From contig NZ_CP118605.1 in assembly GCF_029869925.1 (NCBI RefSeq), positions 2,503,501-2,567,500 on the forward strand: DNA of 64,000 nucleotides. Direction: 5' to 3'. Positions 45,535 to 55,120 of the stretch are shown here, in pieces (position 1 is the first letter of the stretch; each line of letters begins with the position of its first letter). Position numbers and translations under genes: made by a program. Source of the DNA: Microbulbifer bruguierae (lineage in GTDB: Bacteria; Pseudomonadota; Gammaproteobacteria; Pseudomonadales; Cellvibrionaceae). The notes beneath the pieces were generated by a model. The model was not told the origin of the DNA and ran no database searches. It saw nothing but the letters and a program-made list of their open reading frames with translations.

Positions 45535-47166
45535 ATGGATCGAAGAAAATTTCTGCAGTTGGGTGGTGCCGGTCTCGGCGTCTCCATGCTGCCACTGTCT
45601 GGCAACGTCATCGCCGAAAGCAAACTCACCCAGAGCGGCTTGGATGTCGCCGTCAAAAAAGAACTGGCGGACGCTGCACTGAATACCGCCACCAAGCTGG
45701 GGGCTTCCTACGCGGATGTGCGTATCGGCCGCTACCTGAACCAGTACGTCATCACCCGTGAAATGAATGTTCAGAACGTGGTGAATACCGAATCCATCGG
45801 CATGGGCGTACGCGTCATTGCCAACGGTACCTGGGGCTTTTCTGCCACCAACGATATGACCAGTGATGGTATCGCCCGCGCTACCGCGCAGGCGGTTGCC
45901 ACCGCCAAGGCGAATTCCAAATACCAGAAAGAGCCGGTGCAGCTCGCCCCGGTAAAAGGCCACGGTGAAGTCAGCTGGAAAACACCGATTCAGAAAAATG
46001 CCATGACCATTCCCCTGGTGGAAAAGGTTGATCTGCTGATGGAAGTGAACAAGGCTGCTCTGGATGCCGGAGCCAGCTTTATCAATTCCATGCTGTTTCT
46101 GGTCAATGAACAGAAGTATTTTGCCTCTACCGATGGCTCCTACATCGACCAGGATGTTCACCGTCTTTGGTCGCCGTTCAGCGTCACTGCAGTAGACAAG
46201 AAAGACGGCGGCTTCCGCACTCGCGACGGTCTCGGCATGCCAGTGGGCCGCGGCTTCGAATATCTCGATGGCCGTGCGGAACACAAAGTGCAGTCACAAA
46301 CTGTTTTGTATAGTGACTCCTACGACATGGTCGAAGATGCACGCCTGGCTGCCGAACAGGCCCAGGAAAAACTCAAAGCCAAGTCGGTTAAACCCGGCAA
46401 GTACGATCTGGTGCTGGACCCGTCACACCTATGGCTCACCATTCACGAGTCTGTGGGTCACCCACTGGAACTGGACCGCGTGCTGGGCTACGAAGCCAAC
46501 TTCGCTGGCACGTCCTTCGCCACCATCGACAAGTGGCAGAGCGGAAAATTCCAGTACGGCAGTGACAAGGTCAATCTGTTTGCCGACAAGGTGCAACCGG
46601 GTTCACTGGGTGCGGTCGGCTACGACGACGAAGGTGTGAAAACAGGTAGCTGGGATCTGGTGAAGGAAGGCGTACTGACCAACTACCAGGCGATTCGCGA
46701 CCAGGTGCACATGCTGGGACAAAAGGAATCCCAGGGTTGCTGTTATGCCGACAGCTGGTCCAGTGTGCAATTCCAGCGTATGGCCAACGTTTCCCTGCTC
46801 CCCGGTGAGAAAGAGTTAAGCGTTGACGACATGATCAAGGACGTGGAAAAAGGGATTTATATCGTCGGTGATGGCTCCTTCTCCATCGACCAGCAACGCT
46901 ATAACTTCCAGTTTGGTGGCCAGCTGTTCTATGAGATCGAGGACGGCAAAATCACCGGCATGCTGGAAGATGTTGCCTATCAGTCCAACACACAGGAATT
47001 CTGGAATTCCTGTTCGCAGATCTGTGACAAGAACGACTACCGTCTCGGTGGCTCCTTCTTCGACGGTAAAGGGCAACCAAGCCAGTCGAGTGCCGTTTCT
47101 CACGGCAGTTCCACCACGCGCTTCGATGGTGTGAACGTCATCAATACCAAACGCAAACTCGGATAA
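45535..47166 (+). CDS. tldD: TldD-like metalloprotease with Tat signal (copy 2)
   Basis: It has the same length (543) and is closely similar to copy 1 along its whole length. A twin-arginine start MDRRKFLQLGGAGLGVSMLP and the zinc motif TIHESVGHPLELDR are both kept. Differences cluster in the signal region and surface segments. The two copies flank tldE, which suggests an old tandem duplication with retention of both, perhaps for different substrates or as alternative TldE partners. AGGAG precedes the ATG. Confidence 0.93.
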   Translation: MDRRKFLQLGGAGLGVSMLPLSGNVIAESKLTQSGLDVAVKKELADAALNTATKLGASYADVRIGRYLNQYVITREMNVQNVVNTESIGMGVRVIANGTWGFSATNDMTSDGIARATAQAVATAKANSKYQKEPVQLAPVKGHGEVSWKTPIQKNAMTIPLVEKVDLLMEVNKAALDAGASFINSMLFLVNEQKYFASTDGSYIDQDVHRLWSPFSVTAVDKKDGGFRTRDGLGMPVGRGFEYLDGRAEHKVQSQTVLYSDSYDMVEDARLAAEQAQEKLKAKSVKPGKYDLVLDPSHLWLTIHESVGHPLELDRVLGYEANFAGTSFATIDKWQSGKFQYGSDKVNLFADKVQPGSLGAVGYDDEGVKTGSWDLVKEGVLTNYQAIRDQVHMLGQKESQGCCYADSWSSVQFQRMANVSLLPGEKELSVDDMIKDVEKGIYIVGDGSFSIDQQRYNFQFGGQLFYEIEDGKITGMLEDVAYQSNTQEFWNSCSQICDKNDYRLGGSFFDGKGQPSQSSAVSHGSSTTRFDGVNVINTKRKLG

Positions 47167-47177
47167 TACCGGGTATG

Positions 47178-47211
47178 GCAATCGCCATGTCGCTATCGGC
47201 ATGGCGATTGC
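47178..47211. repeat. Perfect 12-bp inverted repeat between tldD copy 2 and DUF4159
   Basis: GCAATCGCCATG (47178-47189) and CATGGCGATTGC (47200-47211) form a hairpin with a 10-base loop. There is no T-run, so it is more likely an mRNA processing or stabilising element than a terminator. Confidence 0.65.
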
Positions 47212-47252
47212 AACTACCGGCCGATCCAATAAGAAGTTTCAGAGCTGTATCC

Positions 47253-47966
47253 GTGTCACTCACCCGCAAACAATTTCTGCAGCGCCTGTTGCTGGCCGGT
47301 GGCGGTTTCGCCATGTCGGGCGCGGTGCGTGCGCAGGGTGACAATTCACCGCAGTACGATTTTTATTTCACCCGCCTGATGTATGAATCCGGCGACTGGG
47401 ATGTGGACCAGCGCATGCCTTCCAATGTGCTCAACTCCCTGATCGAATATACGAACCTGAAGGTCGACCCCAGTGAACGCATAGTTCCGCTCGCGGATTC
47501 GGAAATGCTGCTGGCACCTTTCTGCTACTTGACCGGACACAAGCTGGTGGAATTTACCGCAGCGGAAGCGGGTAACTTCCGCGATTACGTCAACCGCGGT
47601 GGTTTTGTTTTTGTCGACGATTGCAACCATGATATCGACGGTCTTTTCGCCAAGTCTTTCGAGGCGCAAATGGTGAAGCTGTTTGGCGAAGACTGCCTGC
47701 AGAAATTACCCGACGACCACGACCTGTATCGCTGCTTTTTCCAGTTCGACGAACTTCCGGTAACCAGTTTTGAACTGAACGGCTGGGGCGATGATCTGGT
47801 ACACGACTACCTCAAAGCCATAGTGGTAAACGGCCGCATCGCGGTGCTTTACAGCAACAAGGACTTTGGTTGCGAGTGGGATTATGACTACCGCAACAAG
47901 CGCTGGCTCGCCATCGACAACACCAGGTTCGCCGTCAACATTGTTATCTACGCACTTACAAGCTGA
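47253..47966 (+). CDS. DUF4159 protein with signal sequence
   Basis: I take GTG 47253 as start, since it yields a signal-like N-terminus, SLTRKQFLQRLLLAGGGFAMSGAVRA, with an R-K pair reminiscent of Tat signals; the frame extends upstream through the hairpin. The 237-residue protein has the DUF4159 core: FYFTRLMYESGDWDVD, PFCYLTGHKLVEFT, NYVNRGGFVFVDDCNHD and LYSNKDFGCEWDYD. It resembles a glutamine-amidotransferase-like fold used in gene clusters with MoxR and vWA proteins. It is six bases before moxR. The function is unknown. Confidence 0.85.
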   Translation: MSLTRKQFLQRLLLAGGGFAMSGAVRAQGDNSPQYDFYFTRLMYESGDWDVDQRMPSNVLNSLIEYTNLKVDPSERIVPLADSEMLLAPFCYLTGHKLVEFTAAEAGNFRDYVNRGGFVFVDDCNHDIDGLFAKSFEAQMVKLFGEDCLQKLPDDHDLYRCFFQFDELPVTSFELNGWGDDLVHDYLKAIVVNGRIAVLYSNKDFGCEWDYDYRNKRWLAIDNTRFAVNIVIYALTS

Positions 47967-47972
47967 AACACC

Positions 47973-48980
47973 ATGGACATCACCTCGCCCGACAAGATTG
48001 AGCAAATGATCGAACAACAACATCGTGCGCTGGAGCGGCTGCGTGGCGAGATCGGCAAGGTTATTGTCGGCCAGCAGGAAGTAGTGGAGCAGATGCTGGT
48101 ATGTCTGCTTGCCCGCGGCCACGTGCTGCTTGAAGGTGTCCCCGGCCTCGGCAAAACCCTGCTGGTGAAGACCCTTGCGGATGCGTCCAGCCTGTTATTC
48201 AAGCGCGTACAGTTCACCCCGGATCTGATGCCGGGAGACATCCTCGGCAGTGAAATCCTCGAAGAGGACCACAGCACCGGCAAGCGCTTTTTCAAATTCC
48301 AGCCGGGCCCGATTTTTACCAATATTCTGCTGGCGGACGAAATCAACCGCACGCCGCCAAAAACCCAGGCCGCACTGCTGGAATCCATGCAGGAGTATTC
48401 CGTTACCGTGGCCGGTGAGACCATGGCGCTGCCCCAACCCTACTTCGTGCTGGCGACCCAGAACCCCATAGAGCAGGCCGGCACCTATCCGCTACCGGAG
48501 GCACAGCTGGACCGTTTCCTGCTGAATATCCATATCGATTATCCGCAGGAACAGGAAGAAGTGGCGATCCTGCGCGCAACTACCGGCGCCGCCGGTGCAA
48601 AACCGGAGCCGTGCCTCGATGCAGAACAGCTACAGGCGATGCAGAACCTGGTGCGCGAGGTGTCCGTCAGCGACAGCCTGTATCAATACGTCGCGCAGCT
48701 GGTGCGTGCGACCCGCAGTCACAACCGCGAAGACAGCCTCGCCCAGTGGATCAAATGGGGTGCCGGTCCCCGCGCCGGGCAGGCACTGATTCTTGCCGCC
48801 AAGGCACGCGCCTTCCTGCACCGCCGGCTGGCGGTGACCCGCGCTGATCTCCAGGCGTTACTGCTGCCGGTATTGCGCCACCGTATTCTGCTTAGCTTCC
48901 ACGCGCAGGCCGACGGTATCGATATTGAGCAGGTGCTACAGGAATTACTGCGCATCGTGCCGGAACCCGGACGGGACTGA
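47973..48980 (+). CDS. MoxR-family AAA+ ATPase
   Basis: The 335-residue protein has Walker A GVPGLGKTLLVKTLA, Walker B NILLADEINRTPPKTQAALLE, and the MoxR-specific QVIVGQ-like and GTYPLPEAQLDRFL segments. MoxR ATPases act as chaperones that mature or insert metal in vWA-protein partners. Downstream are DUF58 (vWA) and BatA-like genes, the standard partners. It lies in the same strand and spacing as the TldD genes, so the whole set is likely one regulon. Confidence 0.95.
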   Translation: MDITSPDKIEQMIEQQHRALERLRGEIGKVIVGQQEVVEQMLVCLLARGHVLLEGVPGLGKTLLVKTLADASSLLFKRVQFTPDLMPGDILGSEILEEDHSTGKRFFKFQPGPIFTNILLADEINRTPPKTQAALLESMQEYSVTVAGETMALPQPYFVLATQNPIEQAGTYPLPEAQLDRFLLNIHIDYPQEQEEVAILRATTGAAGAKPEPCLDAEQLQAMQNLVREVSVSDSLYQYVAQLVRATRSHNREDSLAQWIKWGAGPRAGQALILAAKARAFLHRRLAVTRADLQALLLPVLRHRILLSFHAQADGIDIEQVLQELLRIVPEPGRD

Positions 48981-48994
48981 CGGGGACCTTGTCC

Positions 48995-49891
48995 GTGCAA
49001 CTGACAAACCCGCTCACACTGGCGAGTATCCGCGACCTCGCATGGCTATCCCGGCACATCGCCGAAGGCATGCTGCTGGGTATGCAACACAGCCAGCGTC
49101 GCGGTGCCGGTATCGAGTTCCAGCAGTACCGCAGCTATGAACCCGGCGATGCCATCCGGCATATCGACTGGAAACTGTTTGCCCGTTCCGACCGCTATTT
49201 TGTGCGCGAGGCGGAACAGGAAAGTCAGATGCACGTGTGCATCGTGCTCGATACCAGTGCCTCCATGGCACAACCGAGTTTTACCTACCCGGAACTGAGC
49301 AAGCTGCAATATGCCAAGTGCTGGATTGCAACCTTGTGCTGGCTGCTACAAAACCAGGGCGATCGTTTTTCTCTATTGGCATTGAATGATCGCGGTAACC
49401 GCCATATTCCCGAGGGCCAGGGCGAGAGCCATCACCGCCGTATCGCGCTGGAGCTGGATTCGCTTGAAGCCGCAGGCCACTGGCCGCAGCATGCACAGCT
49501 GGCGCCGGTGTGGGCCCGATTCGAACACCCCTGTCAGGTAGTACTGGTAAGTGACTTCTTCGAACACCATGACCAGGGCGATATCAGGAATTTCGCCGCG
49601 CGTTTGTTCGCCGCCGGCCGGCCTTGCCTGCCGGTGCAGATACTGGTGGAGGCGGAGCAGACTTTTCCCTTCGATGGCGACCTGAAAATCCGCGATCCAG
49701 AGGCACCGGGCATTATTGAGCTCGGCGCCAGGCAACAGCGGGCGGATTACCTGTCCGCATTCGCCACTGCCCAGAACAGACTCACCGCGCATTTTTCCGC
49801 GCGGGAATGCCCGCTCACCACCACCACCGTGGAGACACCCATAGAGCAGTCATTACACACATTTATCAGCGCACACGGGAGAGTCGGCTGA
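48995..49891 (+). CDS. DUF58 protein with vWA-like domain
   Basis: GTG 48995 has GGGGA eight bases upstream; a TTG at 48989 is also possible. The DUF58 signature SRRGAGIEFQQYRSYEPGDAIRHIDWKLFARSD is followed by a vWA-like domain with the MIDAS motif VLDTSASM. It is a cytoplasmic or membrane-associated partner of MoxR, whose role is unknown in detail. It overlaps in organisation with the next gene by one base. Confidence 0.93.
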   Translation: MQLTNPLTLASIRDLAWLSRHIAEGMLLGMQHSQRRGAGIEFQQYRSYEPGDAIRHIDWKLFARSDRYFVREAEQESQMHVCIVLDTSASMAQPSFTYPELSKLQYAKCWIATLCWLLQNQGDRFSLLALNDRGNRHIPEGQGESHHRRIALELDSLEAAGHWPQHAQLAPVWARFEHPCQVVLVSDFFEHHDQGDIRNFAARLFAAGRPCLPVQILVEAEQTFPFDGDLKIRDPEAPGIIELGARQQRADYLSAFATAQNRLTAHFSARECPLTTTTVETPIEQSLHTFISAHGRVG

Positions 49892-49892
49892 T

Positions 49893-51080
49893 ATGTCGTG
49901 GCCCCACGTTTTGTTGATCGAGTCCCCCGTCTGGCTGTGGTTATGCGCCTCACTTGCGATCCCGGTAGTGATTCACCTGTTGCGCCGCAGCAACCCCCGG
50001 GAAATTACCTTTGCGGCGGTGCACTGGCTGCAACAACAGCGCCACCGACGCTGGAAGAAACTGTTTCTGCGCGACACGTTATTACTGCTACTGCGGCTAT
50101 TGCTGCTCCTCCTCCTGATTCTCCTGCTGGTGCAGCCATTTCTGTTGCGGGATGCGCAGCCTTCAGACCAGGTGTTGTTGGTGGATCCGCAAGTTACTCC
50201 GGAGTCTCTCGCAAAATTTCTGTCGCAGCACCCCCAGATACATAAAAGTTTCTGGCTGCAGGCAACGCCCACCGCCACCGCCAGTGCGCGACCGCAGGCG
50301 ACAGATCTCTGGCAGACGCTGTCACAGCTCGCTGGCGTCGGCGAATTCCGGTACGCGCATATCCTGCTGCACAACGCAGTGAATCCAGACGGATACGATA
50401 CCCTGCGCGTCAGTCCCCACTGGCAGTGGCATTCGGTAAAGACCGATGCCGCAGATACGGCCCCCACGCCACCCCGGATTGCCCAGTTGGGCGAGGGCCC
50501 CACATGGCTGGCACCGGTGATCCAACAACTGGCAGAAGGCCCGCTGCCTGGGCTTGCACTGGAACAATATCCCGCTACCGCATTGCTGGATGCACAGGAT
50601 ATTGACTGGGTCATTTACGATACGCCCGGCGCATTGCCGGAACACCTGCACCAATTCGTGGAGAACGGCGGCCTGCTAATTACCGATAGGCGGGTAACCG
50701 GTGCAACGGCGTTGAAATTTTTCGAACGGGAAGCAGACAGCGAACTCGAGGCCAGTGCGATCGGACGCGGTAGCTGGCTGCGCTACCGCGGCGACTGGCA
50801 CCGCGAAGATTTTTTTCAACGTGCGCAACTGCCGCCGTCATTATGGCGGCACTGGTCCACACAAGATTGGCTCTGGCTACGGGATTCACGCGGCCGTTGG
50901 TCGATCGACACCGCTCAGGGATTCCCGGGAGTCGCAGTTGCCGATTCCGAGGTAATGCAGCAGTTTGCGAGCCCCCTGCGCAATGCCCTGCTACTGGCGT
51001 TCGCGCTGTTGCTAATGCTTGAACGCTCGGTGGCACTTTCTCGATCCGCTGCCGTGTCTGGAGGTGGCGAACGTGAGTAA
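49893..51080 (+). CDS. BatA-like membrane protein (aerotolerance N-terminal domain)
   Basis: The 395-residue protein has the BatA N-terminal domain: SPVWLWLCASLAIPVVIHLLRRSNPREITFAAVHWL followed by a leucine-rich second membrane helix. The middle (90-365) is periplasmic and looks like a glutamine-amidotransferase-like fold (VIYDTPGALPEHLHQFVENGGLLIT). A last membrane helix lies at the C-terminus. It starts at the stop of the DUF58 gene and overlaps the next gene by eight bases. It probably forms an envelope complex with DUF58/MoxR. Confidence 0.85.
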   Translation: MSWPHVLLIESPVWLWLCASLAIPVVIHLLRRSNPREITFAAVHWLQQQRHRRWKKLFLRDTLLLLLRLLLLLLLILLLVQPFLLRDAQPSDQVLLVDPQVTPESLAKFLSQHPQIHKSFWLQATPTATASARPQATDLWQTLSQLAGVGEFRYAHILLHNAVNPDGYDTLRVSPHWQWHSVKTDAADTAPTPPRIAQLGEGPTWLAPVIQQLAEGPLPGLALEQYPATALLDAQDIDWVIYDTPGALPEHLHQFVENGGLLITDRRVTGATALKFFEREADSELEASAIGRGSWLRYRGDWHREDFFQRAQLPPSLWRHWSTQDWLWLRDSRGRWSIDTAQGFPGVAVADSEVMQQFASPLRNALLLAFALLLMLERSVALSRSAAVSGGGERE

Positions 51081-53316
51081 GGTGCTTAATCGCAACATCT
51101 CGCCCGTGCTGAACAAGGCTCTATGGCGCTGGTATCTGTCCGGCCTGCTGCCCTATGTTTTTCTCAGCTACCTTGGCGGCGGCGTCGCCTGGCTGTGCCA
51201 GCAATACTTATCAATGCCAGCGTGGATTCTCCCTGCAAGCCTGGGGGCTGTAGCACTGGCATTACTTGGCGATCCCCAATGGCGGCCATCGCGCTCGCAA
51301 ATCTGCACCAGACTGGACGCGCGCTACCCCGCACTACAGGACAGTTGCCACCTGCTTTTGGCAGATACACAAACCCTGGCCCCGGTAGCCCGGCTGCAGC
51401 AGCGACGCGCAATCGCGGCATTGCAGCAACTGACGGAAAGCGGTGCCCTCAAAGCGTTCGGCCCGCATCAGCTGCGCAGTCCCTTACTCGCTGCGGCCGG
51501 TGCAGTGATCGGCCTGCTGTTCTATTCAATTGCCGGACAGTTCAGCGGATTGGCCACTGGCAATACTATCGACAATAACCGCCATGAAGCCCGCCCCGGG
51601 GAAACCGGGGCATCCCCGATCAGCGACGCCAGCACAAGCATCGAACCCCCGGCCTACACCGGACTTGCACCCCACAGCGGCACGCTGGAACTGGAAACGG
51701 TGGAAAGCTCGCGCATTACCTGGCGTATTACCCTAAATAGCGCGGCAGACGGACTACAGATGCTGGCCGCAGAGGAAACGTTGTCATTTAACTCTGCCGA
51801 TGCCCTGCCCAGCCGCCACTGGCAACTGACTCGTACACTGACCGAGTCCGACTTCTACCAGCTGGCAATCACACCCGCGGTCGCCAAGAGTGGGGATAGC
51901 GGTCAGGTTCTGTTACCGGATTTGTACAATATCAATATCACGGCCGATCAGGGCCCCGAATTCGCATTCGACTATCCTCAGGACAACGTCACCATCGTCA
52001 ATCTGGAACCAGGCGCAGAATCTTCGCTACTGAATGTCAGCGTTGCAGTGACCGATGATTTCCAGGTGGTGGAAACAGACCTGCTACTGACCCTGGCTAG
52101 CGGGAGCGGTGAGAATGTGCGCTTTCGCAATGAACGAATAAAGCTCCACCCCCAGAGTGTTAATGGCACACAGAAAGCTTACCGTTTTGCCATCCCGGTA
52201 GATCGCTATCAAATTGAACCCGGTGATGAGCTCTACTGGTATCTGGAGGCCAGTGACAATCGCACCCCCACCGCAAACGTGGTGAAGAGTCAGCATTTCA
52301 TCCTGCGCTGGCCCCAGGAGGAAATTTTTGGCCTGAGCGATACCGAAGGTATGGCGATCAAGATACTGCCGGAATATTTCCGCAGTCAGCGACAGCTGAT
52401 TATCGATACTGAAGCTCTGCTGGCAGATCAGGAAAGTATCAGCGCTCAGGAATTCCGCAAACGTTCAGAGTCTCTTGCCTACGAGCAGAACCTACTGCGC
52501 ATGCGCTACGGTCGCTTCCTCGGCGAGGAGGATTCAGCCATGGAACACGGCGGTGATACCCATGAGGCCACTGCCAACGCACACGAGGACGAAGAAGGTC
52601 ACACTGAAAAAGGTCACGATGATGGCGAGGCTCATCACGACAATCACGAAAAATCCAGTGCGACATCGCAACAGTTCGGCGATGCCAGTGGTGTGATCGC
52701 CGCCGTCGGCCACGCGCACGACAGTTCCGAACATGCCACGTTGTTCGACCCGGAAACCAAGGAACTACTGCGCAGTGCCCTCAATGCCATGTGGAGTGCA
52801 TGGCGGGACCTCTCGGTGATCGAGCCCCGCGCTTCCCTGCCCTATCAGCACAACGCGCTGCGTTATATCAAGCAGGTGCAGCAGGCGTCCCGTATTTATC
52901 TGCAGCGGGTCGGCTTTGAAACCCCACCTCTGGATGAAACCCGGCGACTCTCTGGCGAACACGATCAGACTCCGCCGCCAAGAGTCGATCGCGATGGTGA
53001 ACACGCCGAACGCGACCAGCTACTGGCGATGTTGACGCAGGTACAGCGCGGCGAGCCCCTTGATGAACAAATTGAAAGTACGCTGTGGCAACTGCAATCG
53101 CTACGTCAGGACAACGCCCTACAGATCACACTGGCCAAGCACCTGCGTCGCTACCGACAACAGCCAAACTGCAGCGATTGCCGCCAGCAATTGTCGGCGT
53201 TTCTTTACGCTCTGTTACCCGCACCAAAGGCGACGCCCACCCTGCCCCGCCACCGCACAACATCCGGTAGTTACACGGCGTGGCTGCAGCAATCCGCGGG
53301 GGAAGTAAAGCGATGA
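51073..53316 (+). CDS. DUF4175-like membrane protein with His/Asp/Glu-rich insert
   Basis: I start it at GTG 51073: GGAGG lies eight bases before, and the upstream in-frame extension only duplicates the end of the previous gene. The 747-residue protein has two N-terminal membrane helices, a large periplasmic region with beta-sandwich-like parts (EPPAYTGL, DDFQVVETDL), coiled helices, and near residue 490-545 a striking run rich in His, Glu and Asp (DEEGHTEKGHDDGEAHHDNH). That insert could bind metal. The gene ends in an ATGA overlap with the next. The call to DUF4175-like rests on layout and context; I am not certain of the family. Confidence 0.65.
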   Translation: MSKVLNRNISPVLNKALWRWYLSGLLPYVFLSYLGGGVAWLCQQYLSMPAWILPASLGAVALALLGDPQWRPSRSQICTRLDARYPALQDSCHLLLADTQTLAPVARLQQRRAIAALQQLTESGALKAFGPHQLRSPLLAAAGAVIGLLFYSIAGQFSGLATGNTIDNNRHEARPGETGASPISDASTSIEPPAYTGLAPHSGTLELETVESSRITWRITLNSAADGLQMLAAEETLSFNSADALPSRHWQLTRTLTESDFYQLAITPAVAKSGDSGQVLLPDLYNINITADQGPEFAFDYPQDNVTIVNLEPGAESSLLNVSVAVTDDFQVVETDLLLTLASGSGENVRFRNERIKLHPQSVNGTQKAYRFAIPVDRYQIEPGDELYWYLEASDNRTPTANVVKSQHFILRWPQEEIFGLSDTEGMAIKILPEYFRSQRQLIIDTEALLADQESISAQEFRKRSESLAYEQNLLRMRYGRFLGEEDSAMEHGGDTHEATANAHEDEEGHTEKGHDDGEAHHDNHEKSSATSQQFGDASGVIAAVGHAHDSSEHATLFDPETKELLRSALNAMWSAWRDLSVIEPRASLPYQHNALRYIKQVQQASRIYLQRVGFETPPLDETRRLSGEHDQTPPPRVDRDGEHAERDQLLAMLTQVQRGEPLDEQIESTLWQLQSLRQDNALQITLAKHLRRYRQQPNCSDCRQQLSAFLYALLPAPKATPTLPRHRTTSGSYTAWLQQSAGEVKR

Positions 53317-55046
53317 GCGTGTTCTCCGCTATTTGTGTACTCGGATTGGCTATATCCCTGTGGTTGACGTTGCGTCAGCGAGGTCCTGTATCCCGGCGTG
53401 CCATCGGTGTGTTGCTGCAGTCTGCAATCTGGTTGCTGGTATGGGCGCTTTTCGAGCCCCCTTCGCTGCTGCCTCCAGAGACAGCGGTTACCCAGGAGGT
53501 CACTTTGACTCCCGGCATGGACACCCAACCGCCCCTGGAAAAACTTGCCGCGGCCAAGTCGCTGCGCGTTACCGGAGATGGCTTGTCCCGCGATGCGTTG
53601 CGGGACTTTCCACCGGTACGCCTGCAGGGCGAGGAAGTCACAGACAAACCGGGTTGGCAAGTCGCGTGGTCGCGGGAGGTGATCCTGGGGGAACCCCTGC
53701 AGCTGGATATATCGCTACAGGGCGGTTACCAGCGCCCGCTGAAACTCACCCTAGAAGACCCGTTTGGTGGCGCAGTGGATAGCGCGCAACTGGGCGCGGA
53801 AGATCGCCATGCGAAGATGCAGGCGTGGCCAAAGATGGTCGGTAACTGGCAGTACCGGGTGCGCATCGATGAAATCGCAGAAAACGATGAAGCCACAGCC
53901 GATACACAAGTTACCCCCATCGTCGCACGCAATGAGATACTGCCGGTAATCGTGCGCGAGGCACAAAACCCGCGTGTGCTGCTTTGGCTCTCTCGCCCCG
54001 GGTTTGAAACTGGCGCGCTGGCGCGCTGGCTGCGCCAGTCAGCTACGCCTACACAGGTAGTTACCCAACTGGCACCGGAGATGCAACGGCGCGAGACATT
54101 TAACGGTCAGCCATTGCGTAAAAATGACCTGTTGGCGGCCGACAGCCCCTTTGATCTGCTCATCCTGGATAGCCGCCTGTGGCCACAACTGAGCACTGCA
54201 CAGCGGCGACAACTCGCGACGCTCTCGCAGTCAAAGTCCCTCTTGTGGCTGGTAGACAACGATAGTCCGCGGGGCTTTATCGATTACGCCAGCGCGCAGG
54301 GAATGCCGCTGGACAGCATCGCCGTTGCGTCTGCGGCCTATGGGACTGACACCGCTACCACAGCGCAACAAGCACCCACTCTGCAGCTCGCCGGGTTCAG
54401 GCCCCGAGAAATCCGCAGCGGCGATTCACGTCTTGCCACGGGTGAGCACACCCTTTACTGGGCTCGGGTACAGCCGCAGCAATCCCTGGGATTCGTGTTT
54501 TTTCGCAACAGTTATCGCTGGCAAACCGCAGGTTTAGCCAGCGAGTTTGCCCTTTTGTGGAAGCAGCTGCTTGACCACCAACTGGCGTTGCGGGGTACTT
54601 ATGGCGAAATTACCCTGAGCACACCACTCCCGCGCGCGCAGCAGCGACTCACTCTTTGCAGTAGTGAATTCAGCGAAACACCGCCCGAGTTAAAGGTACT
54701 GGATCTGGATCAAAACGCAGAAAATGAAGCGCGCAACAAGCCACTGCAAACAGTCGCTGCCAGCAGCAGCGAGCAGGGGCGCTGTTACAATTACTGGCCC
54801 CAGCAACCGGGGTGGTACCAGCTCGGTACAACATCCTTCGCACTGTATGTTTTTGCGCAGGATGCCTGGAGCGAGTGGCAGACGGCAATCACCCGCACAG
54901 AGTCCGCACAGATGAGCAGCGCGCGCCTCGGCCCACAGCAACAGGTATTGGCGGACACAAAACCAATTCCACTATCCTGGATTGCTCTCGCACTACTGGC
55001 ACTGCTGAGCATGACCTGGTGGCGAGAACGGAGCAGCCTGCGCTGA
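53313..55046 (+). CDS. Membrane protein of the MoxR operon, large periplasmic domain
   Basis: The 577-residue protein starts at an ATGA overlap; an upstream in-frame extension is unlikely. It has two N-terminal membrane helices (VFSAICVLGLAISLWL; AIGVLLQSAIWLLVWALF), a long periplasmic part and a last helix (IPLSWIALALLALLSMTWW) followed by a basic tail. The middle contains a class I glutamine-amidotransferase-like pattern (DLLILDSRLWPQL, LLWLVDNDSPRGF), as in BatA-type relatives. I do not recognise a named family with certainty. It ends the operon. Confidence 0.7.
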   Translation: MSVFSAICVLGLAISLWLTLRQRGPVSRRAIGVLLQSAIWLLVWALFEPPSLLPPETAVTQEVTLTPGMDTQPPLEKLAAAKSLRVTGDGLSRDALRDFPPVRLQGEEVTDKPGWQVAWSREVILGEPLQLDISLQGGYQRPLKLTLEDPFGGAVDSAQLGAEDRHAKMQAWPKMVGNWQYRVRIDEIAENDEATADTQVTPIVARNEILPVIVREAQNPRVLLWLSRPGFETGALARWLRQSATPTQVVTQLAPEMQRRETFNGQPLRKNDLLAADSPFDLLILDSRLWPQLSTAQRRQLATLSQSKSLLWLVDNDSPRGFIDYASAQGMPLDSIAVASAAYGTDTATTAQQAPTLQLAGFRPREIRSGDSRLATGEHTLYWARVQPQQSLGFVFFRNSYRWQTAGLASEFALLWKQLLDHQLALRGTYGEITLSTPLPRAQQRLTLCSSEFSETPPELKVLDLDQNAENEARNKPLQTVAASSSEQGRCYNYWPQQPGWYQLGTTSFALYVFAQDAWSEWQTAITRTESAQMSSARLGPQQQVLADTKPIPLSWIALALLALLSMTWWRERSSLR

Positions 55047-55052
55047 TGTATT

Positions 55053-55069
55053 TGCGGCACCATGCCGCA
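55053..55069. terminator. Weak hairpin between convergent genes
   Basis: TGCGGCA (55053-55059) pairs with TGCCGCA (55063-55069). There is no T-run on either side, so its role as terminator is doubtful. Confidence 0.3.
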
Positions 55070-55120
55070 GGCCACTCTCCCAAACCGAAGGTCAATTTCT
55101 TTCCGATTCAGGCCGGAAAC

